From positions 1-64,000 of the forward strand of contig NZ_JARGEN010000026.1 in the NCBI RefSeq assembly GCF_029211125.1: DNA of 64,000 nucleotides, given 5' to 3'. The notes beneath the pieces are model-generated. The model was not told the DNA's origin. It saw only the letters and a list, made by a program, of their open reading frames with translations, and did no database searches. Below are positions 29,131 through 40,834 of this stretch, in pieces. A program made the position numbers and the translations under genes. Source of the stretch: Curvibacter soli. Its GTDB lineage: Bacteria > Pseudomonadota > Gammaproteobacteria > Burkholderiales > Burkholderiaceae_C. Positions within the stretch are counted from its first letter, which is position 1, and each line of letters begins with the position of its first letter.

Positions 29131-30563
29131 ACGGCGGGCGCAGGCGCATCGGCTCGTTCCAGCAGTTGTTGCTGGTCGCGTTCCTGCTCATCGCGGGGTT
29201 GCTGGGCGGCATCTCGCTGCACACGGCGTTCACCTTCGACGGGCTGATGGCGCAGAGCAACGGCTTCTCGGCCCGCGCGCTGGAGTTGAGCGCCGCCGCG
29301 CAGGCGCTGGCCGAGCGCAGCGCCACCATGGAGCGCGCAGCCCGCCAGTCGATGGTGCTGGGCGACGCCATGCTGCGCCGCCGCTTCGACGAAGCCGCGC
29401 GCGATGGCCGCCAGACCCTGGCGCGGCTGGAGCCCGACGACGTACCGCCGGAACTGGCCGCGCGCTGGCGCGACCAGCTCGCGCTCATCGGCAACCTGAT
29501 AGACGGCCCGCAGGACACCGCACTGGAGCGCGACCGCCGCGTGGCCGCCGAGTTCCGCGAGCTGGAATCCGTCAACACCGCCATCGGCCAGGAAGTGCAG
29601 CACTCCATCGAGCAGCGCAACGCGGCGCTGCGCGCCCAGCTCGAAGACAGCCGCGCGCGGCTGGTGCGGCTGATGGTGGGCGCCATCGTGCTGGCCGTGG
29701 GCCTGGCCATCTGGTTCGGCGTGTGGCTGGCGCGGCCCTTCAAGCGGCTGGAGCGCGCCATCGTCGGCCTGGGCGAGAACCGCCTAGACGAGCCCATCGA
29801 CATCCATGGGCCGGTGGACGTACAGCGCGTGGGCCAGCAGCTCGAATGGCTGCGGCTTCGCCTGACCGAGCTGGACGCCGACAAGGCGCGCTTCCTGCGC
29901 CACATCTCGCACGAGCTCAAGACGCCGCTGGCGGCCCTGCGCGAGGGCGTGGCACTGCTCGAGGACGGCGTGACGGGGGCGCTGACCAGTGGCCAGCGCG
30001 AGGTCGCCACCATCCTGCGGCAGAACACCGTGGTGCTGCAGGAGCAGATCGAGGCTCTGCTGCGCTTCAACGCGGCGGCGTTCGAGGCCCGCCAGCTCAA
30101 GCGCGAAAAAACCGACCTGCTGCAACTGCTGGAAGACCAGGTGGATCTTCAGCGCCTGCAGTGGCAAGCCCATGGCCTGAAGGTCCGGGTCGACGGCGAG
30201 CCGCTCGGCATGCCGGTGGACGCGGGCAAGATCGCCACCGCGGTAGCGAACCTGCTGTCCAATGCCATCCGCTTCTCGCCGCACGGCGGGCGCATCACGC
30301 TGGCGCTCTCGCACACCGACGGCGCCGTATGCATCGATATCAGCGACCAGGGCCCCGGCGTGGCCGAGGTGGACCGGGAGCGCATCTTCGAGCCCTTCTA
30401 CCGCGGCGCGCGCCAGCCCACCGACGCGGTGCGCGGCACCGGCATCGGCCTGTCCATCGTGCAGGAGTACATTGCAGCCCATGGCGGGCGCATCACGCTG
30501 CTGCCGAACGCCCCTGGTACGCAGGGCGCCCATTTCCGTATCGAACTACCCCATGCCAACTGA
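29127..30563 (+). CDS. glrK: Sensor histidine kinase, GlrK/QseE type
   Basis: The 478-residue kinase has two membrane helices (about 13-33 and 181-203) around a periplasmic, mostly helical sensor region, a HAMP domain (about 203-255), the phosphorylated His262 in [14 protein letters not shown], and an ATPase domain with [17 protein letters not shown] and GTGIGLSIV. Kinase, lipoprotein and sigma54 regulator in this order match qseE-qseG-qseF (glrK-qseG-glrR) of enterobacteria, where the system reads envelope state. Its start overlaps miaB (ATGA). The signal sensed here is unknown. Confidence 0.82.
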   Translation: MNGGRRRIGSFQQLLLVAFLLIAGLLGGISLHTAFTFDGLMAQSNGFSARALELSAAAQALAERSATMERAARQSMVLGDAMLRRRFDEAARDGRQTLARLEPDDVPPELAARWRDQLALIGNLIDGPQDTALERDRRVAAEFRELESVNTAIGQEVQHSIEQRNAALRAQLEDSRARLVRLMVGAIVLAVGLAIWFGVWLARPFKRLERAIVGLGENRLDEPIDIHGPVDVQRVGQQLEWLRLRLTELDADKARFLRHISHELKTPLAALREGVALLEDGVTGALTSGQREVATILRQNTVVLQEQIEALLRFNAAAFEARQLKREKTDLLQLLEDQVDLQRLQWQAHGLKVRVDGEPLGMPVDAGKIATAVANLLSNAIRFSPHGGRITLALSHTDGAVCIDISDQGPGVAEVDRERIFEPFYRGARQPTDAVRGTGIGLSIVQEYIAAHGGRITLLPNAPGTQGAHFRIELPHAN

Positions 30564-31212
30564 AAGCATCCGCCTGCCGCGTGGCGGCACGCTGCTGGCC
30601 GCCACCTTGCTGTGCGGCTGCGCCGCCTTGCGCGAACCACCCCCGCCGCCGCCCGCACCTCCGCCCATGGCCGAAGCCCCCGCACCGGCGCCGCGCCCGC
30701 CCGCGCCGCCTCCCGCCGCGCCGCAACAGCCTGCCGAACCGTCCGCCGCGCAGGTGCCGGCGCAAGACAGTCTGGCCCTGCTGGGTTATGCCGAGCGCAC
30801 GCGGACCATGGCGCCCGCCGAGCTGGCGCAGGAGATCGCCCGCCTGTCCGACCAGTCCGACGCCCAGCGCGGCCCGTACGGCGACATGCAGTTCGCGCTG
30901 GCACTGAGCCAGACCCATCTGAGCAGCGACCTGCAGCGCGCGCTGACGCTGGTGCAGCGCACGCTCTCCAACCCAGGCGCCGAGGCACGCCCGCTGTGGC
31001 CGCTGGCGCGGCTGCTGGCCGCGCGCTACGCAGAGCAGCGGCGCGTGGAGGACATCGTGGACAAACAGAATCAGCAGTTGCGCGACAGCCAGCGACGCAT
31101 CGACCAGCTCAATGAGCGGCTCGAAGCCGTGCGCGCCATCGAACGCAGCCTGACATCGCGCCCTGGCAATGGCACCCCGCCCGCCGCAGCCCCTTCGCGC
31201 CCCGCGCAGTAG
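30553..31212 (+). CDS. QseG-like lipoprotein between kinase and regulator
   Basis: The 219-residue product has a lipoprotein signal with LLCGC ending at Cys23, a Pro/Ala-rich linker (about 29-70) and a helical C-terminus, including a coiled coil (about 170-200, VDKQNQQLRDSQRRIDQLNE). Sequence similarity to QseG is not obvious by eye, but lipobox, helical tail and position between kinase and regulator are the same. In E. coli QseG binds and activates GlrK from the outer membrane. It overlaps the kinase gene by 11 bases and ends 5 bases before glrR. Confidence 0.7.
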   Translation: MPTESIRLPRGGTLLAATLLCGCAALREPPPPPPAPPPMAEAPAPAPRPPAPPPAAPQQPAEPSAAQVPAQDSLALLGYAERTRTMAPAELAQEIARLSDQSDAQRGPYGDMQFALALSQTHLSSDLQRALTLVQRTLSNPGAEARPLWPLARLLAARYAEQRRVEDIVDKQNQQLRDSQRRIDQLNERLEAVRAIERSLTSRPGNGTPPAAAPSRPAQ

Positions 31213-31217
31213 CCGCC

Positions 31218-32633
<1,416 letters not shown>

Positions 32634-32675
32634 GCCATTGATTCAAAATCTCATTTTCCTGTAGCTGGCCAGACC

Positions 32676-32693
32676 TGTCGCTGCCTGGCGACA
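32676..32693 (+). promoter_or_regulatory. Putative GlrR binding site upstream of opgH
   Basis: TGTC-N10-GACA, in fact a 6-bp inverted repeat TGTCGC / GCGACA around TGCCTG. This motif is what I recall for enterobacterial GlrR upstream activating sites at glmY. Its centre is about 100 bp upstream of the sigma54 -24 element, a normal distance for an enhancer site. Only one copy is evident here, while enterobacterial promoters often have several. Confidence 0.6.
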
Positions 32694-32785
32694 AAAAGAG
32701 TGGTTTTCGGCCCCTTTCACCGCCAGAAGCCGGAAAACGCCCCTGAAAACATCGCAAGTCTTTGATTTCAAAGAATTTTTATACA

Positions 32786-32801
32786 TGGCACAGGGTTTGC
32801 T
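32786..32801 (+). promoter_or_regulatory. Sigma54 promoter of opgH
   Basis: TGGCAC-N5-TTGCT has the GG and GC pairs ten bases apart required for sigma54 and differs from the consensus only in one flanking base. The expected transcript start is at about 32812, one base before the proposed opgH ATG at 32813, so the message would be leaderless or start further downstream. The adjacent upstream gene encodes a sigma54 activator. Confidence 0.7.
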
Positions 32802-32812
32802 TCATAGAGGGC

Positions 32813-34789
32813 ATGAACACACAACTTGCCCCAGCATCCCATCGCCGCAGCAGCGTGCGCGAAGAGCGTCACCCCAACGCCGTGACCGCGCCGCCCGTGC
32901 ATCGCGGCTCGATGGCGCCGGTGCCGTGGCGCGGGTTCTGGAACAGCATCGGAACGGCCATCCTGATGCACCTGACGGGACGCGGCCCTGGTGCGCAGCG
33001 CGAAGTGTCGCTGGAACCGTGGCAGCATGCCGCTGCGCGCCGCCGCCTGGTTTTCATGCTGATCACGCTGCTCAGCACGGCGGGCGCCACCACCCTGTTT
33101 GCCAACCTGCAGCCCGACTACGGCAACGCCTGGCTCGAATGGGGCCAGATCGGCCTGTTCGCGCTGCTTTCGGCCTGGGTGGTGACGGGCTTCACCACGG
33201 CCCTGATGGGCTTCTGGGTCAGCCTGCGCGGTGACCCGCACACGATTTCGGCCCGCGAGGTGCGCGGCCACGCGATGAACCGCGAGGCCCGCACCGCCAT
33301 CATCATGCCGATCTGCAACGAGGACGTGGCCACGGTATTCGCCGGCCTGCGCGCCACCTGCGAATCGGTTGCCGCCACCGGCTTCGCGCGCCAGTTCGAT
33401 GTCTTCGTGCTCTCCGACAGCTACCAGCCCGGCAAGGCCGAGGCGGAACTCCAGGCTTGGGAAGCCCTGCGCGCCGCGCTGGCCGAACACCCCGAGCAGC
33501 CGCAGGTGGAGGTGTACTACCGCCTGCGCACCCGCCGTACGCACCGCAAGGCCGGCAACGTGGCCGACTTCTGCCGCCGCTGGGGCAAGGACTACCGCTA
33601 CATGGTGGTGTTGGACGCCGACAGCGTGATGAGCGGCGACTGCCTGACCAATATGGTCAAGCTGATGGAAGCCCACCCCCGGGCCGGCATCATCCAGACC
33701 GCCACGCAAGCCATCGGCCACGTCACCCTGCATGCGCGTTCGCAGCAGTTCGCATCCCGCATGACCGGCCGCCTGTTCACGCTGGGCATGCAGTTCTGGC
33801 AGCTCGGCGAGTCGCACTACTGGGGCCACAACGCCATCATCCGCGTCGAGCCCTTCATGCAGCATTGCGCGCTGGCCCCGATCAAGGGCAAGGGCGGCAT
33901 GTCCGGCGGCATCCTGTCGCACGACTTCGTCGAGGCCGCTCTGATGCGCCGCGCCGGCTACCACGTGTGGCTGGTGTCGGACCTGGTGGGCAGCTACGAG
34001 CAGCAGCCGCCGGACCTGATCTCCGAGTTGCAGCGCGACCGCCGCTGGTGCCAGGGCAACCTGCAGAACGCGCGCCTGATGGCCGAGCCCGGCATCCACC
34101 GCGTGCACCGCGCGATGTTCATGACCGGCCTGCTGTCGTACGTGTCGGCCCCCCTGTGGCTGGCCTTTCTGACACTGGGCACCGCCCTGTGGCTGACTGG
34201 CAGCCATACCGCCACGCTCGTCGATGAAGCCCTGCTGCCGTCCGAGTTGTTGGGCCTGTGGGCCTGGACGATCAGCATGCTGTTCCTGCCTCGCATCCTG
34301 GGTATCGCCGCCGTGCTGATGAAGGGCGAGCAGCGCATGTACGGCGGCGTGTCGGGCCTGCTCAAGAGCGCCCTGCTCGAAAGCGTATTGGCCATGCTGC
34401 AGTCGCCTGTGCGCATGCTGGCGCACTCGCTGTTCGTGCTGGTGGCGGTCACCGGCATCAAGCTCGAATGGAAGTCGCCGCCGCGGGAAGCCGTCGGGGT
34501 GAGCTGGGGCCATGCCACCGCCAGCCTGGCGCCGATGAGCCTGGTGATCGCCCTGCTGGCCGCCGGCATCGCCATGATCGACCCCAGCGCACTGGTTTGG
34601 CTGCTGCCCGTGGGCCTGCCGCTGCTGCTGGCGATTCCCGTCACCGTACTGACCAGCCACATCGGCCTGGGCACGGCGCTGCGCGGCCAGGGCTTCCTGC
34701 TGATCCCGGAAGAACGCTGGTCGCCGAAGGTGCTGCGCCGCGCCTGGATGCACGCGCACCGGCTGGCCCGCCCGCAACTGGCGGCCTGA
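32813..34789 (+). CDS. opgH: Osmoregulated periplasmic glucan glucosyltransferase OpgH (MdoH)
   Basis: OpgH polymerises glucose from UDP-glucose and passes the glucan across the inner membrane. The 658-residue protein has about eight membrane segments, a GT2 domain with AIIMPICNEDV, VLDADSVMSG (the DxD metal site) and QRDRRWCQGNLQNARL (the Q-x-x-R-W block). No opgG lies next to it, unlike the usual opgGH pair. The ATG at 32813 has TAGAGG before it; another ATG at 32912 (MAPVPWRGFWN) is possible if the sigma54 transcript begins near 32812. A strong terminator follows. Confidence 0.92.
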   Translation: MNTQLAPASHRRSSVREERHPNAVTAPPVHRGSMAPVPWRGFWNSIGTAILMHLTGRGPGAQREVSLEPWQHAAARRRLVFMLITLLSTAGATTLFANLQPDYGNAWLEWGQIGLFALLSAWVVTGFTTALMGFWVSLRGDPHTISAREVRGHAMNREARTAIIMPICNEDVATVFAGLRATCESVAATGFARQFDVFVLSDSYQPGKAEAELQAWEALRAALAEHPEQPQVEVYYRLRTRRTHRKAGNVADFCRRWGKDYRYMVVLDADSVMSGDCLTNMVKLMEAHPRAGIIQTATQAIGHVTLHARSQQFASRMTGRLFTLGMQFWQLGESHYWGHNAIIRVEPFMQHCALAPIKGKGGMSGGILSHDFVEAALMRRAGYHVWLVSDLVGSYEQQPPDLISELQRDRRWCQGNLQNARLMAEPGIHRVHRAMFMTGLLSYVSAPLWLAFLTLGTALWLTGSHTATLVDEALLPSELLGLWAWTISMLFLPRILGIAAVLMKGEQRMYGGVSGLLKSALLESVLAMLQSPVRMLAHSLFVLVAVTGIKLEWKSPPREAVGVSWGHATASLAPMSLVIALLAAGIAMIDPSALVWLLPVGLPLLLAIPVTVLTSHIGLGTALRGQGFLLIPEERWSPKVLRRAWMHAHRLARPQLAA

Positions 34790-34808
34790 ACCGCTCCGCA
34801 CCCTCGGC

Positions 34809-34847
34809 AAAAGGCCCGCGCTGCATGGCGCGGGCCTTTTGTTTTTT
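34809..34847 (+). terminator. Rho-independent terminator of opgH
   Basis: Stem AAAAGGCCCGCGC / GCGCGGGCCTTTT, 13 pairs, with loop TGCATG, followed by GTTTTTT. It ends opgH and, being symmetric, could also stop the opposite strand. Repeat B2 has inserted directly after its T-run. Confidence 0.93.
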
Positions 34848-35092
34848 ATCCTGGAAACGGCAGTTGGATGCGCCTGCCGGTGCCGTGATCGGGGTGCCAG
34901 GCAAGGCGCGACGACGCGGCGGGCTACTCTGCCCGCAAGGAGGAGCAACGCCGCATGGCGCCCCGAGCGCGGTGCTGGCAGGTGCATAGCGCTCTCACCC
35001 ACGAGGTGAACGCCCCGTCGAAGCCGGCAACGCCTGATTGCATGCGGCCTGGCAAGGGACGCAAAGCGGTCAACTGCCGTTTCCAGGTTTAT
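34845..35092. repeat. Repeat family B, copy 2, with TTTAT target duplication
   Basis: The element (34850-35087, 238 bp) starts CCTGGAAACGGCAGTTG and ends CAACTGCCGTTTCCAGG, perfect 17-bp terminal inverted repeats. It is flanked by TTTAT on both sides (34845-34849 and 35088-35092), a 5-bp target duplication. The interior matches copies 1 and 3 and codes for nothing convincing. It lies between the convergent opgH and ffh genes, in the poly-T of the opgH terminator. Confidence 0.88.
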
Positions 35093-35153
35093 AAGCCTTT
35101 TAGGCCTCCAGCGCTTATTCCACCTGCGGCGGCAGCTATATATATGATAGCAA
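35092..35153 (+). repeat. Repeat family D, copy 3
   Basis: AAGCCTTTTAGGCCTCCAGC, then GCTTATTCC, a GC-rich spacer and GCAGCTATATATATGATAGC. Same orientation as copy D2. It ends 3 bases before the ffh stop codon on the other strand, so it fills the gap between B2 and ffh. Confidence 0.65.
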
Positions 35154-35156
35154 TCA

Positions 35157-36533
35157 TCAGAACGGCAGCTTGGGGCCGCCCCCGCCCAAGCCCTTCATGC
35201 CGCCCATGCGCTTCATCATCTTCATGAGGCCGCCGCCCTTCATCTTCTTCATCATGCCCTGCATCTGCTCGAACTCCTTGAGCAGGCGGTTGACCTCCTG
35301 CACTTGCACGCCGGCGCCGCCGGCGATGCGCTTCTTGCGCGTGGCCTTGATGAGGTCGGGCTTGCGGCGCTCCAGCGGCGTCATGCTCTGGATGATGCCT
35401 TCCTTGCGCTTGATGTCTTTCTCGGCCCGGTCCAGGTCCATCTGACCAGCCTTGGCGGTGAGCTGGGCTGGCAGTTTGTCCATCAGGCTGGAGAGGCCGC
35501 CCATCTGCCTCATCTGCTGGATCTGGCCCAGGAAGTCGTTGAGGTCGAAGCCGTCGCCGGCCTTGACCTTGGCCGCGAGCTTCTGCGCGGCCTCCATGTC
35601 GACGCCGGCAGTGACCTGCTCGACCAGGGCCACGATGTCGCCCATGCCCAGGATGCGGCCGGCGTGGCGCTCGGCGTCGAACACCTCCAGGCCGTCGATC
35701 TTCTCGGACACGCCGGCGAACTTGATCGGCGCGCCCGTGACCTGCCGCACCGACAGCGCCGCGCCGCCGCGCGAGTCGCCGTCGAGCTTGGTCAAGACGA
35801 TGCCAGTGAGCGGTAGCGCCTCCTTGAATGCCTTGGCCGTGTTGATGGCGTCCTGGCCCTGCATCGCATCGACGACGAACAGCGTTTCCACCGGATTCAG
35901 CGCCGCATGCAGCTCCTTGATTTCCTGCATCAGCGCCTCGTCGATCGCCAGCCGGCCCGCGGTGTCGACCAGCAGCACGTCGAAGAAGTGCTTCCTGGCG
36001 TAGTCGAGCGCGGCGCGGGCGATGGCCAGCGGCTTCTGCTCGGGCGTGCTCGGGAACCACTCGGCGCCGGCCTGCCCAGTGACGGTCTTGAGCTGCTCGA
36101 TGGCCGCCGGGCGGTACACGTCGCCCGAGACGGTCAGCACTTTCTTCTTGCGCTTTTCGATCAGGTGCTTGGCCAGCTTGGCCGTGGTGGTGGTTTTGCC
36201 CGCGCCCTGCAGACCGGCCATCAGGATCACTGCCGGCGGTTGAGCGGCGAGGTTGATGTCGGCCACGCCCTCGCCCATGGTGGCGGCCAGTTCGCGGTTG
36301 ACGATGCCCACCAGCGCCTGGCCGGGCTTGAGCGAGCCCAGCACCTCCTGGCCCAGCGCCTTGTCCTTCACGCGGGCGATGAAGTCGCGCACCACGGGCA
36401 GGGCCACGTCGGCTTCGAGCAGGGCCATGCGCACTTCGCGCAGCATGTCCTGCACGTTGGATTCGGTGATGCGGGCCTGCCCGCTCATCTGCTTGACGAG
36501 GCGGGAGAGTTTGTCGGTCAGGGCGGAGGCCAT
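35157..36533 (-). CDS. ffh: Signal recognition particle protein Ffh
   Basis: Ffh binds 4.5S RNA and signal sequences and delivers ribosomes to FtsY. The 458-residue GTPase has the N domain, G1 GLQGAGKTTTTAK, the VDTAGR and TKLDGDSRGGAAL blocks, and a Met-rich M domain (EFEQMQGMMKKMKGGGLMKMM) with a Gly-rich tail. The ATG at 36533 gives the normal N-terminus (ALTDKLSRLVKQM). It is divergent from the ccsA-like gene, with 77 bases between them. Confidence 0.97.
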   Translation of the reverse strand: MASALTDKLSRLVKQMSGQARITESNVQDMLREVRMALLEADVALPVVRDFIARVKDKALGQEVLGSLKPGQALVGIVNRELAATMGEGVADINLAAQPPAVILMAGLQGAGKTTTTAKLAKHLIEKRKKKVLTVSGDVYRPAAIEQLKTVTGQAGAEWFPSTPEQKPLAIARAALDYARKHFFDVLLVDTAGRLAIDEALMQEIKELHAALNPVETLFVVDAMQGQDAINTAKAFKEALPLTGIVLTKLDGDSRGGAALSVRQVTGAPIKFAGVSEKIDGLEVFDAERHAGRILGMGDIVALVEQVTAGVDMEAAQKLAAKVKAGDGFDLNDFLGQIQQMRQMGGLSSLMDKLPAQLTAKAGQMDLDRAEKDIKRKEGIIQSMTPLERRKPDLIKATRKKRIAGGAGVQVQEVNRLLKEFEQMQGMMKKMKGGGLMKMMKRMGGMKGLGGGGPKLPF

Positions 36534-36610
36534 AGGGGCAGAGGTTCCGGCAGGCGGCGCGCCTGCATGGGTCGCCGGGAGCGGCGGGGTCGAAAGGCTA
36601 AACTTGGCCC

Positions 36611-37411
36611 ATGATTTTAGCCAGTGCGTCCCCTGCGGGTCTGGGCCTCGGCCTTGCGGCTGCGGCGGCTTATGCCGTGGCCGCAGCAGCCGCTTCCGGC
36701 CTGGGCGCCGCCGCCCTGCGCGGCCTGCTGCTGGCCGCCTGGCTGCTGCATGCGCTGACCCTGGCCTGGGGCCTGCTCGGTGATCCGCCACGCTTCGGCT
36801 TCGCGCCGGCCTTGTCGATGACGGCGTGGCTGGTGCTGACGGTCTACGCAGTGGAAAGCCGGGTCTTTCCGCAGTTGCAGGCGCGCTGGGCGCTGGCCGC
36901 GCTGGGCACGCTCGCAGTAGCGCTGGCCCTGCTGTTCCCGGGCCAGCCGCTGCACATGGCGGCTTCGCCCTGGCTGCCGTTGCATTGGGCGCTGGGCATC
37001 GCGTCCTACGGACTGTTCGCCGCCGCCGTGATCCACGCCTGGATGCTGACCCACGCCGAGCGCCAGTTCCGCCAGGCCAGCGAGCCCGCGAGCGGCGTGC
37101 CGCTGCTCACGCTGGAGCGCCTGACGTTCCGCTTCGTGATGGCCGGCTTCGTGCTGCTGACGGCCACGCTGCTCGCGGGCTGGCTGTTCGGTGACACGCT
37201 GTACGGGCGCGCATCCTGGCGCTGGGACCACAAGACCGTGTTCTCCGTGCTGTCGTGGCTCGCCTTCGCGGTGCTGCTGCTGGGGCGTTCGCGCTTCGGC
37301 TGGCGCGGACGGGTCGCGGTGCGGGTGCTGTACGTCGGCTCCATCTTGCTGCTGCTGGCCTACGTGGGCTCGCGTTTCGTGCTCGAAGTCCTGCTGCGGC
37401 GGCCCGCATGA
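36611..37411 (+). CDS. CcsA/YpjD-type cytochrome c assembly membrane protein
   Basis: The 266-residue protein has eight hydrophobic segments and the cytochrome c assembly (CcmC/CcsA) pattern: PLHWALGIASYGLFAAAVIHAWM and SWRWDHKTVFSVLSW, with conserved histidines that may handle haem. Small members next to ffh are annotated YpjD and their exact role is unclear. The N-terminus is Ala-rich. The stop overlaps the start of the PP0621 gene (ATGA). Confidence 0.85.
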   Translation: MILASASPAGLGLGLAAAAAYAVAAAAASGLGAAALRGLLLAAWLLHALTLAWGLLGDPPRFGFAPALSMTAWLVLTVYAVESRVFPQLQARWALAALGTLAVALALLFPGQPLHMAASPWLPLHWALGIASYGLFAAAVIHAWMLTHAERQFRQASEPASGVPLLTLERLTFRFVMAGFVLLTATLLAGWLFGDTLYGRASWRWDHKTVFSVLSWLAFAVLLLGRSRFGWRGRVAVRVLYVGSILLLLAYVGSRFVLEVLLRRPA

Positions 37412-37632
37412 AGTTCCTGGTACTGCTGGTGGTGCTGGTCGTGGCCTATTGCGTGATGCGTCGGCGCGATCCGCCCGCCCCCACCATCCGCCCCACCCCG
37501 CCGCTGCCGCACCAGCCGATGGCGCGCTGCGCGGTCTGCGACATGCACGTTCCCGCCAGCGAGGCCATCGTGCGCGCCGATGCGGCGTACTGCTGCGCCG
37601 ACCACCTGCGCCAGGCCACCACCGGGCGCTGA
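37408..37632 (+). CDS. PP0621 family small protein
   Basis: The 74-residue protein has an N-terminal membrane helix (KFLVLLVVLVVAYCVM), a Pro-rich linker and a C-terminal CAVCDMHVPASEAI segment with a second CC pair, so four cysteines that could bind zinc. This layout is that of the PP0621 family of unknown function, commonly next to pilS. It is coupled to the preceding gene by ATGA and 9 bases from pilS. Confidence 0.8.
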   Translation: MKFLVLLVVLVVAYCVMRRRDPPAPTIRPTPPLPHQPMARCAVCDMHVPASEAIVRADAAYCCADHLRQATTGR

Positions 37633-37641
37633 GCCCCGCCG

Positions 37642-39333
37642 ATGGAGCAGGCCGCCAGCGACATCCGTGCGCCCACCGGCACGAGCCAGGCGTTCGTGCG
37701 CCTGTGGCACGGCGTTCTGACCGCCCGCATCATGGTGGCCGTGGCGGTGCTGCTGCTGCAACTGCTGACCGGCGCACTGGGGCAGGTCATCAGCCCGGTG
37801 TTCGCTGCACTGTGCGTGGCCTACCTGGGGTTGACGGTCACCGCCCGGCTGCTGGCCGGACCGGCCGTGCCGGCGCCGCATCCCAGCGCGCACTGGCTCG
37901 CCACGATCGGCGTGGACATCGCCACCTTCGCCGCGCTGCAATGGCTGCAGACCGGGACGATGAACTACACGCCCCTGTTCGGCATCCCGATCCTGATCGC
38001 CTCGGTGCTGGGCTCGCTCACGCTCGCGCTCGGCACCACGGCCTGCGTCACGCTGCTGCTGCTGGCCGACGCGGGCTGGCTGGCCGCGCACCTGCCGGGC
38101 GATGCCGCGCCCCGGTTCCTACAGGCGGCACTGACCGGCACGGGCTACTTCGTGGTGGCGGCGCTGGTGCAGCAGTTGGCCGTGCGGCTGGCGCGCGAGG
38201 AGGAGCTCTCGCGTCACAGCCGCATCGCCAACGCCATCCAACTGCAGGTCAACGCACTGGTGCTCGAACACCTGACCGACGGTGTGCTGGTCATCGACGC
38301 GCAAGGCAGCGTGCAGGCAGCCAACCCCGCCGGGCTGCAGTTGCTCGCAAGCGGGCGGTACTTGGCCACGCCGCCGTTCGCGCTGGCAGGCATGGACGCC
38401 TGGCGCCCGCTGCTGGAGCTGGCGCAGGCGACGTTTCGCAGCGGCGAGCCGCAGACTGCGGACGTCACCATGCAGCACACGGGCCAGAGCCTGCGCCGCC
38501 TGCATCTGCGCACGCGGTTGACCGTGCCGCAGGCGGCCGAAACGCCCAGCGTCTGCGTGATGTTCGCGCACGACCTGCGCGAAATGGAGGCCAAGCTGCG
38601 CACCGAGAAGCTGGCCGCCATGGGCCGCATGTCGGCGGCGGTGGCGCACGAGATCCGCAACCCGCTGGCCGCCATCGTGCAGGCCAATGCGCTGCTCGAC
38701 GAGGAACTGCACGAAGCCGCCCAGAAGCGGCTGACGCTCATGGTGCAGCAGAACGCCGAGCGGCTGGCGCGCATCGTGGAAGAAGTACTCGACATCGCGC
38801 GTGCCCAGCACCCGGCCCTGCCCGCATCGCTGCTGCCGCTAGACGATGCGGTGGCGCAGATCTGCCGCGACTGGCAGTCGCAGGCACCGCTCATCCGGCA
38901 GCCGGCGCTGTCGCTGCAGGCCGGCGCTGCCCGCGTCGAATTCGACGCCGACCACCTGCGCCGCATCCTGGTGAACCTGCTGGACAATGCGCAGCGCTAT
39001 GCCAACGGGCACGCGGATTCGCTGCAGGTTTCCACGCGCGCCTCGCCCCAAGGCGGCGCCGCGCGGCTGGAAGTATGGAGCGACGGCGCGCCCCTGGAGA
39101 AGACCGTGGAGTCGCATCTGTTCGAGCCGTTCTTCTCGTCCGAAAGCCGCTCCAGCGGACTGGGGCTGTTCATCTGCCGCGAGCTGTGCGAACGCCACGG
39201 CGCATCCATGGGCTACCAGCGCATCACGCACGACACCGCGCGCGGCCCGCTGGGCGGCAATGCGTTCACCGTCGTGTTCCGCCACGGCAACCGCACGGCC
39301 CCGCGGTCGCCGTTTGACACAATAGTGGTGTGA
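37642..39333 (+). CDS. pilS: Sensor histidine kinase PilS
   Basis: PilS controls type IV pilin transcription with PilR. The 563-residue protein has six N-terminal membrane helices (about 24-180), a PAS-like region (about 205-310), His336 in MGRMSAAVAHEIRNPLAAI, and ATPase boxes NLLDNAQRYA and SSGLGLFICRELCERHG. The six-helix anchor and neighbour PilR identify it. No pilin gene is in the window. Confidence 0.92.
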   Translation: MEQAASDIRAPTGTSQAFVRLWHGVLTARIMVAVAVLLLQLLTGALGQVISPVFAALCVAYLGLTVTARLLAGPAVPAPHPSAHWLATIGVDIATFAALQWLQTGTMNYTPLFGIPILIASVLGSLTLALGTTACVTLLLLADAGWLAAHLPGDAAPRFLQAALTGTGYFVVAALVQQLAVRLAREEELSRHSRIANAIQLQVNALVLEHLTDGVLVIDAQGSVQAANPAGLQLLASGRYLATPPFALAGMDAWRPLLELAQATFRSGEPQTADVTMQHTGQSLRRLHLRTRLTVPQAAETPSVCVMFAHDLREMEAKLRTEKLAAMGRMSAAVAHEIRNPLAAIVQANALLDEELHEAAQKRLTLMVQQNAERLARIVEEVLDIARAQHPALPASLLPLDDAVAQICRDWQSQAPLIRQPALSLQAGAARVEFDADHLRRILVNLLDNAQRYANGHADSLQVSTRASPQGGAARLEVWSDGAPLEKTVESHLFEPFFSSESRSSGLGLFICRELCERHGASMGYQRITHDTARGPLGGNAFTVVFRHGNRTAPRSPFDTIVV

Positions 39334-39352
39334 CCCCCCGGACCTCCTCTCC

Positions 39353-40811
<1,459 letters not shown>

Positions 40812-40834
<23 letters not shown>

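Noticed and set aside
32768-35002. A 744-codon minus-strand frame opposite opgH
   Set aside because: Antisense shadow of opgH with biased composition and no motifs; opgH has clear glycosyltransferase motifs on the other strand.
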